Assembly: GCA_020434375.1 (NCBI GenBank)
Contig: JAGRAY010000068.1
Coordinates: forward strand, 1 to 8,685
Origin: Bdellovibrionales bacterium
GTDB lineage: Bacteria > Bdellovibrionota_G > JALEGL01 > JAGRAY01
Length of the DNA: 8,685 bases
Direction: 5' to 3'
A program made the translations under genes and the position numbers. A model generated the notes under the pieces. The model ran no database searches. It was not told the origin of the DNA and was given only the letters and a program-made list of their open reading frames with translations. Shown here in pieces: positions 6,026 through 8,685 of the stretch (positions within the stretch are counted from its first letter, which is position 1; each line of letters opens with the position of its first letter).

Positions 6026-7059
6026 AATTTGGACTCTTGCAAAACGTTAGTAACTAGGTTTGATGTGTATTCTACTAAAGGTACGACCCTTGCGTAATCC
6101 ACCCTCGTTGGCGCAATAACACCCAAAATACCTCTATTTCCTTCGGCATCGTTATAGGGTGCCGTGATCATGGTTAGGCCATTGATCTCTGGAGCATTGA
6201 ATTCTTCCCCTATAAGGATTTTCACCCCAGGGCTTCTAAGGCAGTCTTCCAAAATAGCTGCCAATACCGTTTTTTCCTCTAAAATTTTCAAAATATTCTG
6301 CATTTTTTCAAAGTTGAGAAAATCGGGCCCCATAAAAAGTTTACTTTGTCCCTCAATATGTAAATTGACTGATGATTGCTCAAATGTTTTTTGACTCATC
6401 GTCAGAGCTGCATGCAGTAATTGATCATATTTCGCGTGTTCATCCTGAATATCTTCAAGAATTTTGCGTTTTGCCTGACCGATCGTAAGACCCTTTAAGT
6501 ACTCGTTGAGATAATTATGCATTTGATCCAGTTCAGATTGTTTGAGATTTTTTGTGAGCTTCAAGATTTTGTTTTCGACCAAGCCTGAAGATGACACCAA
6601 AATAGCCAACACCAAATGCCCTTTAAGCTTACAAAATCGAATATGCTCGATATGTCGCTCTTCAGTTTTCGGATAAGCCGCAATACTCGCATTTTTGACG
6701 ACATCAGAAAGCACGCGACTGCTGTCTCTTGGCAAATCAGTAAGATCTTTTAGACGATCATTTAATTTTGATCTTAGACCTTCACGATCTTTAAGAGACG
6801 GCATTTTTGGATTCATGAGCTGATCAACATAAATACGATAGGCGGTATCGGTAGGTGTTCTTCCAGACGACGAATGAGCTCTCTTTAAAAAGCCTCGTTC
6901 TTCAAGTTCGGCCATCACCGAACGCACGGTGGCTGGACTCAAATTTATATTCTTTTTGCTGGCGATTTGCTGGGATCCAATCGGCTCTGCTGAGACGATA
7001 TAATCATTAATCACCGCATAAAGAATTCGCTTTTTTCGATCTGCTAATTCCGTTGACAC
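6022..7059 (-). CDS. hrcA: Heat-inducible transcription repressor HrcA
   Basis: HrcA represses chaperone operons by binding CIRCE operators; its fold depends on chaperonin, so it loses activity on heat stress. This start gives 345 residues, close to the usual 340. The N-terminal winged helix has RKKRILYAVINDYI, the GSQQIASKKNINLSPATVRS helix-turn-helix region and LEERGFLKR, then the family signature SSSGRTPTDTAYRIYVDQL. The C-terminus has the conserved GVIAPTRVDYARVVPLVEYTSNLV. I chose GTG at 7057-7059 because it gives a natural HrcA beginning (MSTELADRKKRIL). An in-frame TTG at 7078-7080 would add seven residues. Neither has a recognisable Shine-Dalgarno. The gene follows hemW closely and overlaps grpE by 4 bp; hemW-hrcA-grpE-dnaK is a widespread order. 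A CIRCE-like dyad covers the start region, suggesting self-repression. Confidence 0.95.
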   Translation of the reverse strand: MSTELADRKKRILYAVINDYIVSAEPIGSQQIASKKNINLSPATVRSVMAELEERGFLKRAHSSSGRTPTDTAYRIYVDQLMNPKMPSLKDREGLRSKLNDRLKDLTDLPRDSSRVLSDVVKNASIAAYPKTEERHIEHIRFCKLKGHLVLAILVSSSGLVENKILKLTKNLKQSELDQMHNYLNEYLKGLTIGQAKRKILEDIQDEHAKYDQLLHAALTMSQKTFEQSSVNLHIEGQSKLFMGPDFLNFEKMQNILKILEEKTVLAAILEDCLRSPGVKILIGEEFNAPEINGLTMITAPYNDAEGNRGILGVIAPTRVDYARVVPLVEYTSNLVTNVLQESKL

Positions 7060-7079
7060 GCTACTAGTATAAGTGCCCA
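7053..7079 (-). promoter_or_regulatory. Degenerate CIRCE-like operator over the hrcA start
   Basis: On the minus strand TGGGCACTT (7079-7071), a 9-base spacer and GCGTGTCAA (7061-7053) align with the CIRCE consensus TTAGCACTC-N9-GAGTGCTAA. Six of nine bases match in each half and the spacer length is exact. The inner GCAC and GTG are kept. A possible -10 box, TATACT (7071-7066), lies inside it, but only a poor -35 stands 16 or 17 bases upstream. About two sites this good are expected by chance in a window this long, so the case rests on its position. Confidence 0.4.
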
Positions 7080-7116
7080 ATCTAAAAAGAAAAGTCTAGG
7101 GTTGTCTTTAAATGAA

Positions 7117-8430
7117 TTAAACGAACGCCTCAAACAAAGAATCTGAAAACAGCTGGCCTTTGGCCGTAAGTATTAGATTTTCTTGTTGTTTTTCGATGAA
7201 ACCCTCATTTTTGAATCTCTCAAGCATTTCCACTAAATCTTTTGGAATCTCACATTCGAGATCATTGGCAAGAGACGCCAAATGAACGCCTTTGGAAGTT
7301 CGAAGGCACAACATCGTGCGCTCACGCAAGTGCTTTTCGGGGGAAAGAAGCTCGTCTTGAATCACATGAGACAATTGGTGTATCTTTTGAACATAGGTTT
7401 GAAGACTCTTTGGTTTCCAAAACCTACGAATAGTGCTCTGGGTTCTTTGCAATGAGTGTGCTGCTACACCAATACCCCAATAATTTTGGCCGTTCCAATA
7501 AGCTGAATTATGCAAAGATTCATAGCCTACCTTGGCGTAGTTTGAGATCTCATAGTGTTTAAATCCATGCTGCGCTAGCGTCTTTCTAGCCTCAAGAAAC
7601 ATATCTGCTTGAATTTCGTCCGAAGGAGGCACCCATTTGCCCTGGTTAATATCCACCCAATATCTGGTTTTGGATTCAATGGTTAAATTATAACAAGAGA
7701 GATGCTCCGCATTCCATGGCAGAATAGCTTGGAGTGTTTCTTTCCAGGCATCACGTGTCTGATTTCTTAAACCAAACATGAGATCCACGCTCAAACACTT
7801 GAATGCTGTTTTTTTTAAAATCTGCCAAGCCAGATGGTTGTTCTCTGCCGTACCCTTGCGTCCCAGTTGTTTTAGATCGTCATCCGAAAGAGCCTGAACG
7901 CCCAAGCTAACACGATTGATTCCCAGATCTTTCCACCTGCCGGCTTTTTCTTGCGTCACGTCTTCAGGATTTGCTTCGATAGTCATTTCAAGATGTGGAT
8001 CCCATTCAAACTCATCTCGCAGCGCGCGCAAGATAGACTCCAGATCTTTTGTAGAAGTCAGACTGGGCGTACCTCCACCGAAATAGATCGACGTCATTCG
8101 CAAAGGCTTCGACCACCCAAAAGCTCGATAGTTCTTAATCTCAGAAATTAAAGCACTGGTGTATGCTTTCGCTTCTTCTGCGTGGCGGTTTGGTCGAGTA
8201 TAGAAATCACAAAAAGGACACTTCACTGCACAAAAGGGCAAGTGAATGTATACCGCAATAAATTTCTCCGGACTTACGTCCGGCGTATTTACTTTTGCAG
8301 CTTCGCTGGCCGAAGGAGCTCCTCCCTGGCTTACGCCCGGGGTACTTTTGGAGAAATTTCCAACCACGAAGCGGTTTGAGGGGGTGGCTCCATCGGCTTT
8401 GCCTGCCCTTATAATAGATTCAAAGTTCAT
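7117..8430 (-). CDS. hemW: Radical SAM heme chaperone HemW (HemN-like)
   Basis: HemW, 437 residues from this start, is a cytoplasmic radical SAM protein that binds heme and is thought to deliver it to membrane targets; it is often misnamed coproporphyrinogen oxidase. The [4Fe-4S] motif CAVKCPFC gives Cys67, Cys71 and Cys74 after YIHLP. The SAM-binding YFGGGTPSL is at about 116-124, followed by IEANPEDV and NRVSLGVQ. HNSAYW at about 307-312 is the HNxxYW motif that separates HemW from HemN. A helical C-terminal domain follows. The ATG at 8428-8430 overlaps the stop of the upstream gene by 11 bp. An earlier ATG at 8538 would overlap that gene by over 110 bp and is unlikely. The protein has about 60 residues before YIHLP, far more than E. 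coli HemW (about 10), and much of this comes from a palindromic element. GGGAGAG at 8442-8448 is a rather distant ribosome site. Confidence 0.93.
   Translation of the reverse strand: MNFESIIRAGKADGATPSNRFVVGNFSKSTPGVSQGGAPSASEAAKVNTPDVSPEKFIAVYIHLPFCAVKCPFCDFYTRPNRHAEEAKAYTSALISEIKNYRAFGWSKPLRMTSIYFGGGTPSLTSTKDLESILRALRDEFEWDPHLEMTIEANPEDVTQEKAGRWKDLGINRVSLGVQALSDDDLKQLGRKGTAENNHLAWQILKKTAFKCLSVDLMFGLRNQTRDAWKETLQAILPWNAEHLSCYNLTIESKTRYWVDINQGKWVPPSDEIQADMFLEARKTLAQHGFKHYEISNYAKVGYESLHNSAYWNGQNYWGIGVAAHSLQRTQSTIRRFWKPKSLQTYVQKIHQLSHVIQDELLSPEKHLRERTMLCLRTSKGVHLASLANDLECEIPKDLVEMLERFKNEGFIEKQQENLILTAKGQLFSDSLFEAFV
8260..8359. repeat. GC-rich palindromic element in frame inside hemW
   Basis: The element is bounded by a perfect 10-bp inverted repeat: AAATTTCTCC at 8260-8269 and GGAGAAATTT at 8350-8359. 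Inside are CCGGAC-TTAC-GTCCGG (8268-8283), CTTCG-CTGGC-CGAAG (8301-8315), the palindrome AGGAGCTCCT (8314-8323) and CCCGGG (8336-8341). Two imperfect direct copies read, on the minus strand, AAAAGTA followed by CCGG(G/A)CGTAAG. GC over 8268-8350 is about 59% by hand count, well above the flanks. It encodes hemW residues about 24-57, including the related peptides STPGVS and NTPDVS. It adds no stop or frameshift. The form recalls the in-frame palindromic elements of Rickettsia, but no sequence relation is claimed. Confidence 0.6.
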
Positions 8431-8685
8431 GCTGTAATAAGCTCTCCCAAATGGGGAGGATGTCTTTTCGAATATAGAGTGCCAAATCGGTATGTCCCAT
8501 AGGACTATACGGTTCATGTAAAAAATAGTAACGCACAAAATTTATAAGCGAACCTTTCAAAGGATCAGGAACCCACCAAGCTCTCAATGGTAGGCGCCTC
8601 ACACTATAATCATTTTTAAGAAAGGGTTTTGCTTCGGCTTGTTTTTCCCAGTTGTCGACAAAAAAATGGGGCGGGTCTTGAGCAT
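8420..8685 (-). CDS. C-terminal fragment of an unidentified protein, 5' end beyond window
   Basis: An open frame runs from the right edge to a TGA at 8420-8422, giving 87 residues: AQDPPHFFVDNWEKQ at the visible start, then YSVRRLPLRAWWVPDP, YYFLHEPYSPMGHTDLALY and IRKDILPIWESLLQHEL at the end. It is rich in aromatics and basic residues, with no clear membrane helix in the visible part. The stop overlaps the hemW ATG by 11 bp (ATGAACTTTGA), so the two genes are probably co-translated. I do not recognise it with confidence. The Trp-rich segment followed by a PMGHTDLALYIRKD-like strand is reminiscent of the soluble C-terminus of GT39/Agl23-type membrane glycosyltransferases, but this is a weak impression only. 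That it is coding is much surer than its function. Confidence 0.75.
   Translation of the reverse strand, partial: AQDPPHFFVDNWEKQAEAKPFLKNDYSVRRLPLRAWWVPDPLKGSLINFVRYYFLHEPYSPMGHTDLALYIRKDILPIWESLLQHEL

Noticed and set aside
8449..8456. CCCCATTT on the minus strand, like the -10 element of a sigma-32 heat-shock promoter.
   Set aside because: No CTTGAA-like -35 element lies at the required distance; the nearest similar bases are only about nine bases away.
8444..8458. Inverted repeat CTCCC-AAATG-GGGAG just upstream of hemW.
   Set aside because: A five-base stem with no T run lies inside the coding end of the upstream gene; it is too weak for a terminator call, though it could mask the hemW ribosome site.
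8477..8485. CIRCE half-site: minus strand TTGGCACTC matches the left half of CIRCE in eight of nine bases, about 50 bp upstream of hemW.
   Set aside because: The second half at the correct 9-base spacing matches only two of nine bases, and one or two such half-sites are expected by chance in a window this size.
8431..8538. A longer hemW starting at ATG 8538 (36 more residues).
   Set aside because: It would overlap the upstream coding frame by over 110 bp, while the ATG at 8430 overlaps its stop by only 11 bp in a typical coupled junction.

Overview
The window is a compact, gene-dense stretch of a bacterial chromosome of moderate GC content (roughly 40-45% by eye). It holds two minus-strand operon segments with one lone plus-strand gene between them. 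The mix suggests a Gram-negative, diderm bacterium. An HrcA-type heat-shock cluster, an LpoA/LppC-like lipoprotein and a small fibronectin type III lipoprotein would fit a Bdellovibrionota or deltaproteobacteria-like genome. That placement is an inference from gene content, not something the sequence proves. No tRNA, rRNA, CRISPR array, insertion sequence or phage gene was seen.

Left part (1-1019, minus strand): the start of an F0 ATP synthase operon. Membrane subunit a (atpB) runs off the left edge just after its essential arginine. An AtpI-like four-helix protein precedes it, and a 20-codon ORF with an excellent Shine-Dalgarno sequence precedes that. The three are chained by 4-base stop/start overlaps. 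The 229 bp between the AtpI-like gene and the FN3 gene hold this small ORF and the divergent promoters.

Middle (1190-1618, plus strand): a single small lipoprotein with one fibronectin type III domain, divergent from the atp genes and convergent with the heat-shock cluster.

Right part (1642-8685, minus strand): one tightly packed transcription unit, read right to left. It contains the C-terminal end of an unidentified protein, then hemW (radical SAM heme chaperone), hrcA (heat-shock repressor), grpE (nucleotide exchange factor), dnaK (Hsp70) and a large LpoA/LppC-like lipoprotein. Junctions are an 11-bp overlap, a short gap, a 4-bp overlap, a 3-bp gap and a 23-bp overlap. HrcA is expected to repress its own cluster, and a degenerate CIRCE-like dyad with the canonical 9-base spacer sits on the hrcA start. 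GrpE recharges DnaK with ATP. The usual partner dnaJ is not next to dnaK; the lipoprotein takes that place.

The most unusual features are: a 100-bp GC-rich palindromic element in frame inside the N-terminal extension of hemW; the 20-codon ORF leading the atp operon; a DnaK with a Thr-to-Met change in its phosphate-binding loop and a shortened C-terminus; and a cell-envelope lipoprotein translationally coupled to dnaK. I saw nothing that amounts to a complete new defence or mobile system.
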